Shown here in pieces: positions 9,139 to 17,161 of a stretch of 64,000 nucleotides of DNA (position 1 is the first letter of the stretch; each line of letters opens with the position of its first letter). The stretch spans positions 1 to 64,000 of the forward strand of contig UEHQ01000029.1 in assembly GCA_900489925.1 (NCBI GenBank). The letters are read 5' to 3'. This DNA comes from Hyphomicrobiales bacterium (GTDB lineage: Bacteria > Pseudomonadota > Alphaproteobacteria > Rhizobiales > Rhizobiaceae). The translations under genes and the position numbers were made by a program. The notes beneath the pieces are model-generated. The model saw nothing but the letters and a program-made list of their open reading frames with translations, did not search any database and was not told the DNA's origin.

Positions 9139-9312
9139 ATGACCCGAGGCGCCCCTGGGCTGCATGGTGGCCCGGGCTGGCAAGTCGCGCACTTGAACGA
9201 GCGTTGCCCGGCCTCAATCCGCTATCTGGCCCTTCCGCCCGGATGGCGCTTTCTGGCTGCGCCTGACTATGAGGACGTCTGGTTCGACAGCGGACTTGTC
9301 GCCAAAGATTGA
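9139..9312 (+). CDS. Small ORF of 57 codons, possible gene or gene fragment
   Basis: An open frame starting 6 bases after the stop of the reductase gene. It has GC-rich third positions like its neighbours and a protein-like tail with LALPPGWRFLAAPD and YEDVWFDSGL. The composition (paired aromatics and acids, good codon use) looks real, but no ribosome site precedes ATG 9139. It could therefore be translated by reinitiation or be the remnant of a longer protein. The GWRF...YEDVWFD pattern faintly recalls immunity/DUF2185-type domains; I do not assert this. Sequence after 9312 loses coding character. Confidence 0.4.
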   Translation: MTRGAPGLHGGPGWQVAHLNERCPASIRYLALPPGWRFLAAPDYEDVWFDSGLVAKD

Positions 9313-9699
9313 GAGCTTGAAAATGATCGCTCCTGGCGCAAAGCGATCGATTGTCGATCGCTCGCAGTCGCTACTTCGTAGACGACCGTTCAAGCACGAA
9401 GCCCGTTTGTTACCCGACACGTCAAGCAGCCAAAGCTTGGTGTCGCCTATTTCGACGCTGGCCAGAACTGGTTGGCTTGGAAGCATTTTTCTTCAACTTG
9501 GGCGTTTGCGCAGTCGTGGCACCAAATGTGCTTTAGCATAGAGCACACAGGTACAATGTCCGCAATTGGCGTTCGTCTGCATACGGTCCAACCAGCCATC
9601 GCGCGATCGTGGATAGATTTTTACCGGTTGCATTATGGAAGAGTTATCGCGCCTAGGTTATCTTCATAGATGGAACCCTATGACGACTCCTGAGCGAGA
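9313..9699. other. Low-coding stretch after the small ORF
   Basis: About 390 bases with several short overlapping frames (for example 9351-9536 and 9472-9669) of atypical composition. None has a ribosome site or recognisable family. It may be decayed coding sequence between accessory genes. Confidence 0.4.
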
Positions 9700-10140
9700 A
9701 TGATCAACAAAGCGGCCTACAATAGACGCAGCGAACTCACGATATTCGCAACCATTGGGGCATTCATATTGCTTCGTATCGCGATATTCGCTTTCGATCT
9801 GAACCTATCGCCATCCGATTGCCTATTGCTTGGTATGCCACTGGCAATCGGCTCATTTATTTGGAACTTCCGTCCCGGCTTGGACTTCGCGTTCCAAGCT
9901 GAGCAAGCCAAAGCCAGTTCTGAGGATGAGTTTACACGGCTGTTCAAGATTGCTGCGGGATGTGTCTTTATCGCAGTTCTCTTTGCGGGGGGATTGGCTG
10001 TCATCGCGTTGCATCCGCCAGTGAAGCATCTGGAAAAAGCCAGGCTGATCGCCCTTCTTGCACCACCGTTCCTAGCAACGCTCGCCCCGAGGATCATTGC
10101 CATATTCAGGCTCCTGGCAGATAGCTATCGTAGAATTTAG
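9700..10140 (+). CDS. Hypothetical membrane protein
   Basis: A 146-residue protein with three or four predicted TM helices, at about residues 12-33 (ELTIFATIGAFILLRIAIF), 42-58, 88-106 (AAGCVFIAVLFAGGLAVIAL) and 116-138. Loops are short and basic, and there are no conserved catalytic residues. I do not recognise the family. No strong ribosome site is visible (GAGCGAGA lies 8-15 bases before ATG). The third-position GC is lower than in neighbouring housekeeping genes, which suits the accessory nature of this stretch. Confidence 0.6.
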   Translation: MINKAAYNRRSELTIFATIGAFILLRIAIFAFDLNLSPSDCLLLGMPLAIGSFIWNFRPGLDFAFQAEQAKASSEDEFTRLFKIAAGCVFIAVLFAGGLAVIALHPPVKHLEKARLIALLAPPFLATLAPRIIAIFRLLADSYRRI

Positions 10141-10277
10141 ACGCCGGCCCTATCCAGTCCAGGCTGCATGGCAACATTCTCAACTTGTTGCCGACGCAGC
10201 TTGCACGCCTAGCGGACTTTGGCCGCCCGGTTTCGTCTTTGTCATATGCCCGTGCCTGCCGCCCAGATGGTATCGGC

Positions 10278-10709
10278 CTAGTTTCTTCGAATGCTATTGC
10301 ACGCAACAAGCATCTTCTCGTCAGCCATAACGCGCTGACCGTTGCCGCGCTGCCACATGCTCTGGAGCCAAAAACTATGCGTGTCGGACATCCTGCTGTT
10401 GGGGACCAGGATGAATGGGGCGCGCTCATCCGAGCGATAGGTTTCGGCAAAATGTTTCGCGTCGTCCAGGCTGGGAAGTTGCAACGCAACCCCTCCATAA
10501 CCATCCGGCCCCTGCAGATGATACTTTCTTGCATCATCCCCGATCTGGGTAAGCTTGAACTTCATCGGCAGGGTGCTCAGGCTGACGCATGTGTCCGCAG
10601 CGTTGCACGCTCCCCATACAGAGCACGACCATGGTGGCGGCCCCGGTTGCTCCACCGCCATCGCCGCCGACAGAGGGAAAAGAAGCATAAGCATTACCCA
10701 AAATCTCAT
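10278..10709 (-). CDS. Hypothetical secreted protein
   Basis: A 143-residue protein with a clear signal peptide: MRFW, then a hydrophobic core VMLMLLFPLSAAMA, with cleavage likely after AMA or nearby. The mature part has a Cys-containing start (WSCSVWGACNAADTC) that could form disulfides. I do not recognise the domain. ATG 10709 was chosen because GAGGAA lies about 9 bases upstream and the signal peptide begins there; the frame is open for another 82 codons upstream without such features. It is divergent from the ecotin-like gene, which also encodes an exported protein. Confidence 0.68.
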   Translation of the reverse strand: MRFWVMLMLLFPLSAAMAVEQPGPPPWSCSVWGACNAADTCVSLSTLPMKFKLTQIGDDARKYHLQGPDGYGGVALQLPSLDDAKHFAETYRSDERAPFILVPNSRMSDTHSFWLQSMWQRGNGQRVMADEKMLVACNSIRRN

Positions 10710-10991
10710 AGGCGCTGTTCCTCGATAGGCTGGTTCGGAGCCAACATAACTTATCCATGATAATCCACCAGAACGGATACACAGCTGGGGCCAGATGGCG
10801 CCCCAATTAGGTCTGTTCTCCCGGTGATTGCAATGTCTGCTTGGCGCAAAACGGTCGGTCGAGGAACCCTCGTAAAATCTCCCGCCGTGAGAGCATTGCG
10901 AGACTGCAAAACTGGCTATACGCTTCTTGATCAAGGACGACAGCACTGTCGGCAACCCAACCTCGGCATCACGAAGGGCAACAGGTCAAAG

Positions 10992-11495
10992 ATGGCAACT
11001 TCATTTTGGGTGGCTAGAGCAGCAAAACACGCGATTCGAGTTCTGGTTTTCCTTTCGCTCGCGGTCAGCGGGGTCTTCGCGGCTGAGTCCCGGCAGGCAC
11101 GGGACGAATTGAAGGCATTTCCCGAGGCACCCGCGGGCCAGCAACGGCACGTTATCTTCCTGCCAAAGCGTAGCGACGAAGATGCACGACGGGTTGGCGT
11201 GATCGTAGGCCGAACCAAATTGGTGGACTGCAATCGACATACCTTTGGCTCCCGGTTGGAGACGCGTACGGTCGATGGCTGGGGATATGACTACTACGTC
11301 GTCACCGGGGTTGGCGCCGTCGCGAGTACGCAAATGGCCTGCCTAGGTAGCGCCAAGAAAAAAGCGTTCGTGCGTAGCTCGGACGAGCCGCTCCTACGAT
11401 ACAACAGCAGGCTTCCCCTCGTCGTGTTCGCACCTGCCGACGTGGAAATCCGGTACCGAATCTGGAAAGCCGGCCCAGAGCGAACGGCAGACTGA
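10992..11495 (+). CDS. eco: Ecotin family serine protease inhibitor
   Basis: A 167-residue periplasmic inhibitor homologous along its length to E. coli ecotin. The signal peptide covers residues 1-30 (cleavage before AES, the same mature start as E. coli). VDCNRH carries Cys80 (mature 50) and MACLG carries Cys117 (mature 87), the conserved disulfide. WGYDYYV, LLRYNSRLP and the C-terminal YRIWKA block are all conserved. The reactive loop reads A-S-T-Q-M-A-C: the P1 position, Met84 in E. coli, is Gln here. Ecotins dimerise and block trypsin-fold proteases. ATG 10992 was chosen because the signal peptide begins there. Confidence 0.9.
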   Translation: MATSFWVARAAKHAIRVLVFLSLAVSGVFAAESRQARDELKAFPEAPAGQQRHVIFLPKRSDEDARRVGVIVGRTKLVDCNRHTFGSRLETRTVDGWGYDYYVVTGVGAVASTQMACLGSAKKKAFVRSSDEPLLRYNSRLPLVVFAPADVEIRYRIWKAGPERTAD

Positions 11496-11635
11496 CCAGC
11501 TTCGTTCATCGTTTCTCATGCTTGACACGGCGGTCCGGCTCTGAGAATTTCGCTTGATGGGGCAGCGATCGCCCCACGAGGCCACGGCCGAAGAATCGCG
11601 TCCTGTAAACCCGCTTCAACGGAGGACGCGCCATC

Positions 11636-12067
11636 ATGTCGTCATTTCTTGAAATCACATCAGACAAGCTTAGCCGCATCGTGGGCACGCCTGGCGCGCC
11701 AACGCTGATCGACGTCCGGATCGACGAGGATTTCGATGCCGACCCGCGCCTGCTCCCCGGCTCCGTCAGGCACGACTACCGGACGGTCGGAGAATGGGGG
11801 CCGTCACTGACCGGATCGGCCGTCATCATTTGCCAGCAGGGCCGCAAGCTGAGCCACGGCGTGGCTGCCCAACTCCGACACGCCGGGATCGCCGCCGAAG
11901 TGCTCGAGGGTGGCTTCGAGGCATGGCGGCAGGCAGACGGGCTTCTCGTTCCGGAAGACAAGCTCCCCCGTCGCGATGATCGCGGCCGCACCGTCTGGGT
12001 GACGCGCTCGCGTCCGAAGATCGACAGGTATCAGCGGCTTTGGAATGAAGCTCGACGTGCGTTCTGA
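11636..12067 (+). CDS. Rhodanese-domain protein, truncated remnant of a rhodanese-ChrB fusion
   Basis: A 143-residue protein with a rhodanese domain at about residues 5-103. It has IDVRIDEDF at the start, the active-site loop CQQGRKLS with Cys66, and a GGFEAWRQAD end. Residues 119-131 (TVWVTRSRPKIDR) are the beginning of the ChrB C-terminal chromate-resistance domain, found fused to rhodanese in many alphaproteobacteria. The homology stops abruptly after IDR and the frame ends 12 codons later. The next 150 bases, in another frame, read as the tail of chromate transporter ChrA. The gene is probably a deletion product. A GGAGG ribosome site precedes ATG. Sulfurtransferase activity may persist. 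Confidence 0.8.
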   Translation: MSSFLEITSDKLSRIVGTPGAPTLIDVRIDEDFDADPRLLPGSVRHDYRTVGEWGPSLTGSAVIICQQGRKLSHGVAAQLRHAGIAAEVLEGGFEAWRQADGLLVPEDKLPRRDDRGRTVWVTRSRPKIDRYQRLWNEARRAF

Positions 12068-12210
12068 GTTCCGTCAATGTGCCGTCGCTGGTGTTGACAA
12101 TCGCTGCCGTCATTGCGGTGTTCCGCTTCAAGGTCGGCATGCTGACCGTGCTGGCGTCAAGCGCAGTTGTGGGGTTGGCCTATGGCCTCACGTTTGGAGT
12201 CCATCCGTGA
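12064..12210 (+). pseudogene. C-terminal fragment of chromate transporter chrA
   Basis: Read in frame from CTG 12064 to TGA 12208, this gives 48 residues typical of the last helices of ChrA: VPSLVLTIAAVIAVFRFKVG, then MLTVLASSAVVGLAYGLTFG and a short tail. It lies directly after, and in a different frame from, the truncated rhodanese-ChrB gene. No start codon with a ribosome site exists and the frame is closed upstream at 12046. The rest of chrB and chrA is missing. Confidence 0.68.
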
Positions 12211-12226
12211 GCTCGTCACGCACACG

Positions 12227-12334
12227 TTATTTCTTCTTCTCTTGATCGTGGTGCCACTTGACGGCGAAGAACATGCCCGTGCCTAAAACGAGAATCTTGA
12301 GCGGAAAGAAGACTATTGGGAACCAATCCCACAT
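12227..12334 (-). CDS. Small membrane protein of 35 residues
   Basis: Reads MWDWFPIVFF, then PLKILVLGTGMFFAVKW, ending in HHDQEKKK. This gives a single TM helix of about 20 residues with an aromatic N-terminus and a strongly basic C-terminus (positive-inside cytoplasmic tail). I recall very similar short proteins (FPxKxxVxGxGMxFAxKWHxDQ) scattered in rhizobial genomes, but I cannot run a search. No good ribosome site is visible, so start and expression are uncertain. It is convergent with the chrA remnant, 16 bases away. Confidence 0.55.
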   Translation of the reverse strand: MWDWFPIVFFPLKILVLGTGMFFAVKWHHDQEKKK

Positions 12335-12881
12335 TTCGGATATTCCAGGCTATTATTTGACACTATCGATCATGAGGGAGCACTACCCCAGAACTGCTGC
12401 ATGGAACATCAGCCATGTTGACGCAGATGAGATCATGACATTCCCATCGCACAGCAAGAGTGGCTTGCGCCACGTTTCCACACAGGTTGTTTAACCTAAC
12501 AAGCTGGTGACCGCTTCTGGCACCGCGAGACCAAATCAGCTTCCGGAAATTGAGCGCAATAAGCCGGCAGGACAGCCTGCGCACGGCTTTACGAGAAATC
12601 TTCGGGCTTTAGGGAGCGGCAGCGGCATAATCTCCGGCTCAGAACAGATCCCTGACCTGCACATCGATACTCTCAAGCTCGGGAGCAGGAGCTTTCATTG
12701 ATGGTGCCACGATGTCGGCCGCCTCGAACGCGGACTTATTTTCATTCGATTTCTCAGAGCATTCAGACCGGCGTCAGCTGGGCATGACTTACTGATTGAG
12801 CGGGGCTTTCTTTTTATGAAGGTTTTGTGACATAAGGGGCCCTCAAGTGTTCGGTCTTAACGTCCCACAGGAAGAGCCGAC
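12335..12881. other. Low-coding stretch with one possible gene remnant
   Basis: About 550 bases without a recognised intact gene. ORFs at 12258-12494 and 12507-12701 on the plus strand have atypical composition. The only protein-like reading is on the minus strand at 12639-12773 (listed separately). AGGAAGAG at the end is the ribosome site of the NUDIX gene. Confidence 0.45.
12639..12773 (-). pseudogene. Possible 3' fragment of an unidentified gene
   Basis: A 44-codon minus-strand frame, bounded upstream by a stop, whose translation looks like a natural C-terminal tail: AAD-IV-APSMKAPAPELESIDVQ followed by VRDLF and stop. Third-position usage is gene-like. It has no start with a ribosome site and no family I recognise. 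It may be what remains of a deleted gene in this decayed stretch, or chance. Confidence 0.25.
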
Positions 12882-13358
12882 ATGTTGCATCAAAGTCGTC
12901 GTGCCGAGGATCAATTGTTGATCGCCAATAGAGTAGTTCCGCAAGCGGCAGCCATTTGCCTGGTCCTTCGGGAGAATGCGGATCCTCAGGTGATGCTTGT
13001 GCGCAGCAAGCGAACAGGGCAGTGGGGGATTCCGAAGGGCGGGATAGAGCCTGGGGAGTTGAGCTGGAAGGCTGCCGAACGTGAAGCCTTTGAAGAGGCA
13101 GGAGTAGTCGGCGTCGCCAACTCATCACCGGTCGGGCACTTCAGTTACACAAAACACGGAAATCTCAATCGGTATCGACTGGCGGTTCATGTTCTTGTGC
13201 AAGAGCAGATCGTCGACCAATATCCCGAGCAAGGAGTGCGGGAGCGAAGATTATTTCCGATCACGGATGCTATTGAGGCCCTGAAGTCCTCGGAAACCAG
13301 CCACATGTGCGTCGACGTGCTCGAGCGCTTCCAGGTCGCAACCCCTTTTGACGCCTAG
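12882..13358 (+). CDS. NUDIX hydrolase
   Basis: A 158-residue NUDIX protein with an intact box. G at the start of GGIEPGE, then E, and REAFEEAG fit G-x5-E-x7-R-E-U-x-E-E-x-G-U (about residues 51-74). IPKGG precedes the box, as in diadenosine or inositol polyphosphate hydrolases of the DIPP group, so diphosphoinositol/ApnA-type substrates are possible. ATG 12882 follows AGGAAG by 8 bases. The next gene is convergent. The exact substrate cannot be set from sequence. Confidence 0.88.
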   Translation: MLHQSRRAEDQLLIANRVVPQAAAICLVLRENADPQVMLVRSKRTGQWGIPKGGIEPGELSWKAAEREAFEEAGVVGVANSSPVGHFSYTKHGNLNRYRLAVHVLVQEQIVDQYPEQGVRERRLFPITDAIEALKSSETSHMCVDVLERFQVATPFDA

Positions 13359-13440
13359 CAGCGGGCGACCCGAGGTATCACGACACCTCACTCAGTAAGG
13401 TCAGTGTCTACCGAGGGCACAGGATCGCGCGTCGTTACCC

Positions 13441-15507
13441 CTACAACATCCCCGCCGCAGCTAACCTATTGTGAGCATCGCTCAAAACGGGCAGGTAGAG
13501 CGCGCCTAGCCCTTTCGCAAAGGTAGCAGCCAGATGATCCGCGTCCTTGTAGAGTGGCAGGCCGTTTCGCACGGCGTCGCAATGTTCGTCGCGGCAGATT
13601 GCCGGAAGTGGATCGATGATCGAGGCGCCATACTGAGCGGCCGCGCGGGTCAGGATCGAATGCGAGAGCGCCTGACGCTTCGCGATATAATCAAACGGCG
13701 GCGCAACGTCGGTGGAGGCGCCCTCCATCATCGCCTTGGCGACGGCCTCGGGCATGTAGCGGCCCATCTCGGGAACGTCGGAGACAAGCACGACCTTGGT
13801 GCCCAGCCTCTGCAGTTCCGCCATGAGGCTGTCGAGTGTTTCCACCACCGATTGAGACCTGTCTGCCACTGGAGGCGGCACCGAGGGATCGAAATATGGC
13901 CCCTGGTTGGGCATTTCGGCATCGTGGACATATTTGGGCCAGTAGGCGACGAGGAAGACCAGTGGGATATGGCGCGATACGATGAGATCGTGCACTGCCT
14001 CATTAAAACGTCCGCAGCGTTCCGTGCCCCCTCGCTTGAGCTGCACCCCAGGCAGTGGTGGACAGGATGAATGCCCGGCAAATAGCCCCTGCATGCCGAC
14101 CTGTGCAGCGGCGGCATCGATCGCCGGAGCCATCGCGCCGGAATGGGAGTCTCCCCATACGAGGAAAGATGGCTTGCTTGCGTCCGCAGTGCCCAGCCTG
14201 CAGAGCTTGCCGGCACGAATATCCGCGACCGCTGGGCCGTCGGTGTCGGAATCCGCAAAGCATGGCGGTAGGCTGAAACGGCTCTCGTCGTAGGTCGAGG
14301 CATAGACGCGCTGCACATCGGGCGCCAAGCGACCCGGCAGGCCGCTGTTTCCGGCAACATAGGCACCGAGCGAGATGGCGGCGATCACAACGGCCACGGC
14401 ACTGGCAAATAACGGCTTGCGCGCGACCGGGCTCGCGCGCCCTCGGAAGGGCTGCTCGACGAAACGCCACGACACCGTGGCTACCACCAAGGACGCCGCG
14501 ATGACGAGGCCACCTTGTGACAGGGAGAGCTGTCGTCCAGTCATCTCGCGGGTGAAAACGATGATCGGCCAATGCCATAGATAGAGGGAATAGGAGATCA
14601 GGCCGACAAAGATCATCGGTCTGGATCGAAGGATCTTGCCGGCGGAACTCCATTCGTCCCGAGCATGGATGACGAGTGCTGCCCCGAGGCACGGCAGCAG
14701 CGCTGCCGGGCCCGGGAACAACATCCGATCGCTGAACGTGAAGACCGCCACAGCGATGAGCAAAATACCTGCGAAAGCCAGCCCTGCCCGCGTCCTGGGC
14801 TGCCGTGGCCTTGGCACGGCGTTGAGAGCCAGCAGCGCTCCCAGAAGAAGTTCCCATGCACGAAACTGCAGAAGATAGAAGGTCGCTGCCTGAGATCGGA
14901 ACAACATCCACGTGCTCGCCGCAAACGACACTGCCAGCAAGGCCGCCAGCACAAGCACCGCGTATCGCCGCGCAAATCGATGGACGGCAAGCAGCAGCAA
15001 CGGAAACAGGATGTAGAACTGTTCCTCTACAGCGAGCGACCAGGTATGCAGCAACGGCTTCATCTGCGCGCCGATGTCGAAGTAGCCGTTTTCCTTCTCG
15101 AACTGGATGTTCGATGCGAACAGTGCGGCAGCCTTCAGACTGCGCCCGAAGTAGGCGAACTCGGCAGGCATCAGCAGGAACCAGCCAGCCACGGATGATG
15201 CCGCAAGGACGGCGAACAACGCAGGAAAGATCCTGCGAATGCGGCGTTCGTAGAAGCGCGTCAGGCTGAAGGCGCCGCGGCCGAGCTCTCCTGAGATGAG
15301 CGATGCCATCAGGAAACCGGAGATGACGAAGAAGACATCGACCCCAACGAATCCACCGCCGAATCCTGGGATGCCCGCGTGATAGAAAACGACGGGAAGG
15401 ATCGCCAGCGCGCGCAGCCCGTCAATGTCGGGTCGGTAGGAAATCTCGCCGTGTGGAGGTGTGCTGATCGCGACCGAATGCGCCGAGCGCTCTGCGATGA
15501 TGTTCAA
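13441..15507 (-). CDS. OafA-type O-acyltransferase with C-terminal SGNH domain
   Basis: About 688 residues. The N-terminal acyltransferase-3 membrane domain (about residues 20-350) begins with YRPDIDGLRALAILPVVFYH and contains VFFVISGFLM and FYERRIRRIFPAL. A C-terminal extracytoplasmic SGNH hydrolase-like domain follows, with the GDSH block (LVWGDSHSGAMAPAID) and a late DADHL motif carrying the Asp/His pair. Such proteins transfer acetyl or acyl groups to surface polysaccharide or LPS. The start is unclear: TTG 15507 has AGAGG 7 bases upstream, while GTG 15591 (716 residues) has no good site. It has no polysaccharide genes beside it. Confidence 0.88.
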   Translation of the reverse strand: MNIIAERSAHSVAISTPPHGEISYRPDIDGLRALAILPVVFYHAGIPGFGGGFVGVDVFFVISGFLMASLISGELGRGAFSLTRFYERRIRRIFPALFAVLAASSVAGWFLLMPAEFAYFGRSLKAAALFASNIQFEKENGYFDIGAQMKPLLHTWSLAVEEQFYILFPLLLLAVHRFARRYAVLVLAALLAVSFAASTWMLFRSQAATFYLLQFRAWELLLGALLALNAVPRPRQPRTRAGLAFAGILLIAVAVFTFSDRMLFPGPAALLPCLGAALVIHARDEWSSAGKILRSRPMIFVGLISYSLYLWHWPIIVFTREMTGRQLSLSQGGLVIAASLVVATVSWRFVEQPFRGRASPVARKPLFASAVAVVIAAISLGAYVAGNSGLPGRLAPDVQRVYASTYDESRFSLPPCFADSDTDGPAVADIRAGKLCRLGTADASKPSFLVWGDSHSGAMAPAIDAAAAQVGMQGLFAGHSSCPPLPGVQLKRGGTERCGRFNEAVHDLIVSRHIPLVFLVAYWPKYVHDAEMPNQGPYFDPSVPPPVADRSQSVVETLDSLMAELQRLGTKVVLVSDVPEMGRYMPEAVAKAMMEGASTDVAPPFDYIAKRQALSHSILTRAAAQYGASIIDPLPAICRDEHCDAVRNGLPLYKDADHLAATFAKGLGALYLPVLSDAHNRLAAAGML

Positions 15508-15702
15508 ATGCTGGCCTCTGAGTCCGGCTGCGCCCTGGGGATTGGTGGGGCACCGGTAGCCGCTTGAACTGACGGAAAGCTGAACAATCACTTACCCGCG
15601 CATCTTGCCGCAGGGCGTCACTGATCAAAGCCCTGTTTCTGCTCAGCAAAACGTGGGGCGCCGACGCACGTCGTACGGCCTCGCCCCTCGCCCGCGCCGC
15701 AC

Positions 15703-17034
15703 TCAAAAACCGGTGATCAACTCAATCCTGGAGCCGTCGCTGAAGCGCGACAGCCGGAATGCGGTGGGATCGACGACAGGCTGGCTGCCGGTCACGATAT
15801 CGGCCATCAAACGTCCTGCTGCCGGACCGATGCCGAAACCGTGTCCGGAAAAGCCGGTGGCGATATGGAATCCCGGAATGCTGTCCACCGCGGAAATGAC
15901 AGGCACCGCATCCGGTGTGACGTCGATACACCCTGCCCAGCGCTGCGCGATCCTGACATTCTCGAAGACCGGAAAATCCCGCTTGAGATCGGCCAGCGCC
16001 TTGTCCGCCAACCGCCGCGATGGCACCGGATCGAGCACGCGATTGTATTCGAACGGGCTGGGCTCATCCATCGACCATGTCCTGGAAAGCCTGAGTTCAT
16101 CAAGGAACCGCCACCCGAGGCGGAAGGAAAGCGACTGCCACTCCGCGCGCAATGCCGGCAGAAAGGCTTTGGCGTAGCGGAACGATGCCGGCACGATGTC
16201 GACGATGTTGTCGTGGCCCGAAGCGATGGTATAGCCGCCGTCCTGCCGCTTGCGGATCGCAACGTCCTTCGACCAGATCGTCTGCTCCGGTCCGCCGTCG
16301 ATCGGCTCACTGCGCATGACGCTGTTGATCACCTTCAGCTGCGGCAGATCGATTCCGAAGCGCCCGGAGAACAGATTGGACCACGCGCCGCCTGCGAGCA
16401 CCACGGCCTTGCAGGCGATCGGGCCGCGCTCGGTAATCACGCCGCTCACCGCGCCGCCGGCCGTCTCGATCCCGCGAACGGCGCACTCCGTCAAGATCGC
16501 CGCTCCGCGATCACGCGCCGCCTCGGCAATCGCTGGCGTAGCGCGTTGCGGCTCGGCGCGGCCATCCGCTGGCGTATAGAGTGCACCCGCCTGAGCGAGC
16601 CGCGATCCCGGCAACAGGTCGCGGAATTGGCTCGCCGTCAGCATGCGCGTCTCGATCTGGTGCGCTTCGAGGTTCGCCCGCCAGCGGTCGTTGGCGTCGA
16701 ACTCCTTCTCGTCCGCGCAGGCAAAGACGATGCCGGCACGTCTGAAGCCCGTATCGCGGCCAGTCCGTGCGTCCAGCCCGTCCCAGATACGCAGTGCTTC
16801 CGCCATGAGCGGCACCTCCCGGGGATCGCGCATCGAGATACGCACCCATCCCCAGTTTCGGCTCGATTGCTCCTGGCCAATGCCCCCCTTTTCGCAGAGC
16901 GCGACGCGCAACCCGCGTTCGGCAAGCTCCAGCGCCGTGGAACTACCAACAATGCCGCCGCCAATGACGACGACATCGCATTCCTTCGGCAGCTCCGCGT
17001 CTCCATGGACGGGAACGACATAGGGACCAGGCAT
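15703..17034 (-). CDS. FAD-dependent oxidoreductase of the DadA/glycine oxidase family
   Basis: A 443-residue flavoenzyme. The FAD motif VVVIGGGIVGSSTALELAE is at about residues 20-38, followed by EKGGIGQEQSSRNWG. A middle VLAGGAWSN block and a C-terminal FSGHGFGIGPAAGRLMADI block bind the flavin. This is the D-amino-acid dehydrogenase/glycine-sarcosine oxidase fold, so it probably oxidises an amino acid or N-methyl amine. The start ATG follows GGAGAT by 8 bases. The downstream neighbour on this strand is the acyltransferase, unrelated; upstream lies the nucleotide cyclase gene, 127 bases away. Confidence 0.88.
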   Translation of the reverse strand: MPGPYVVPVHGDAELPKECDVVVIGGGIVGSSTALELAERGLRVALCEKGGIGQEQSSRNWGWVRISMRDPREVPLMAEALRIWDGLDARTGRDTGFRRAGIVFACADEKEFDANDRWRANLEAHQIETRMLTASQFRDLLPGSRLAQAGALYTPADGRAEPQRATPAIAEAARDRGAAILTECAVRGIETAGGAVSGVITERGPIACKAVVLAGGAWSNLFSGRFGIDLPQLKVINSVMRSEPIDGGPEQTIWSKDVAIRKRQDGGYTIASGHDNIVDIVPASFRYAKAFLPALRAEWQSLSFRLGWRFLDELRLSRTWSMDEPSPFEYNRVLDPVPSRRLADKALADLKRDFPVFENVRIAQRWAGCIDVTPDAVPVISAVDSIPGFHIATGFSGHGFGIGPAAGRLMADIVTGSQPVVDPTAFRLSRFSDGSRIELITGF

Positions 17035-17161
17035 AGGGATAGATCTCCAGGCAGGCGTGTGGGACTCAGTCGCTCATCTTCCTATCGCGTCGGAGCGTAT
17101 TTAGGAACCAGCCATCCATCCGATCCCAGCGCCGCGAGGCCGCAGCGCCCCTCATGGAGCC

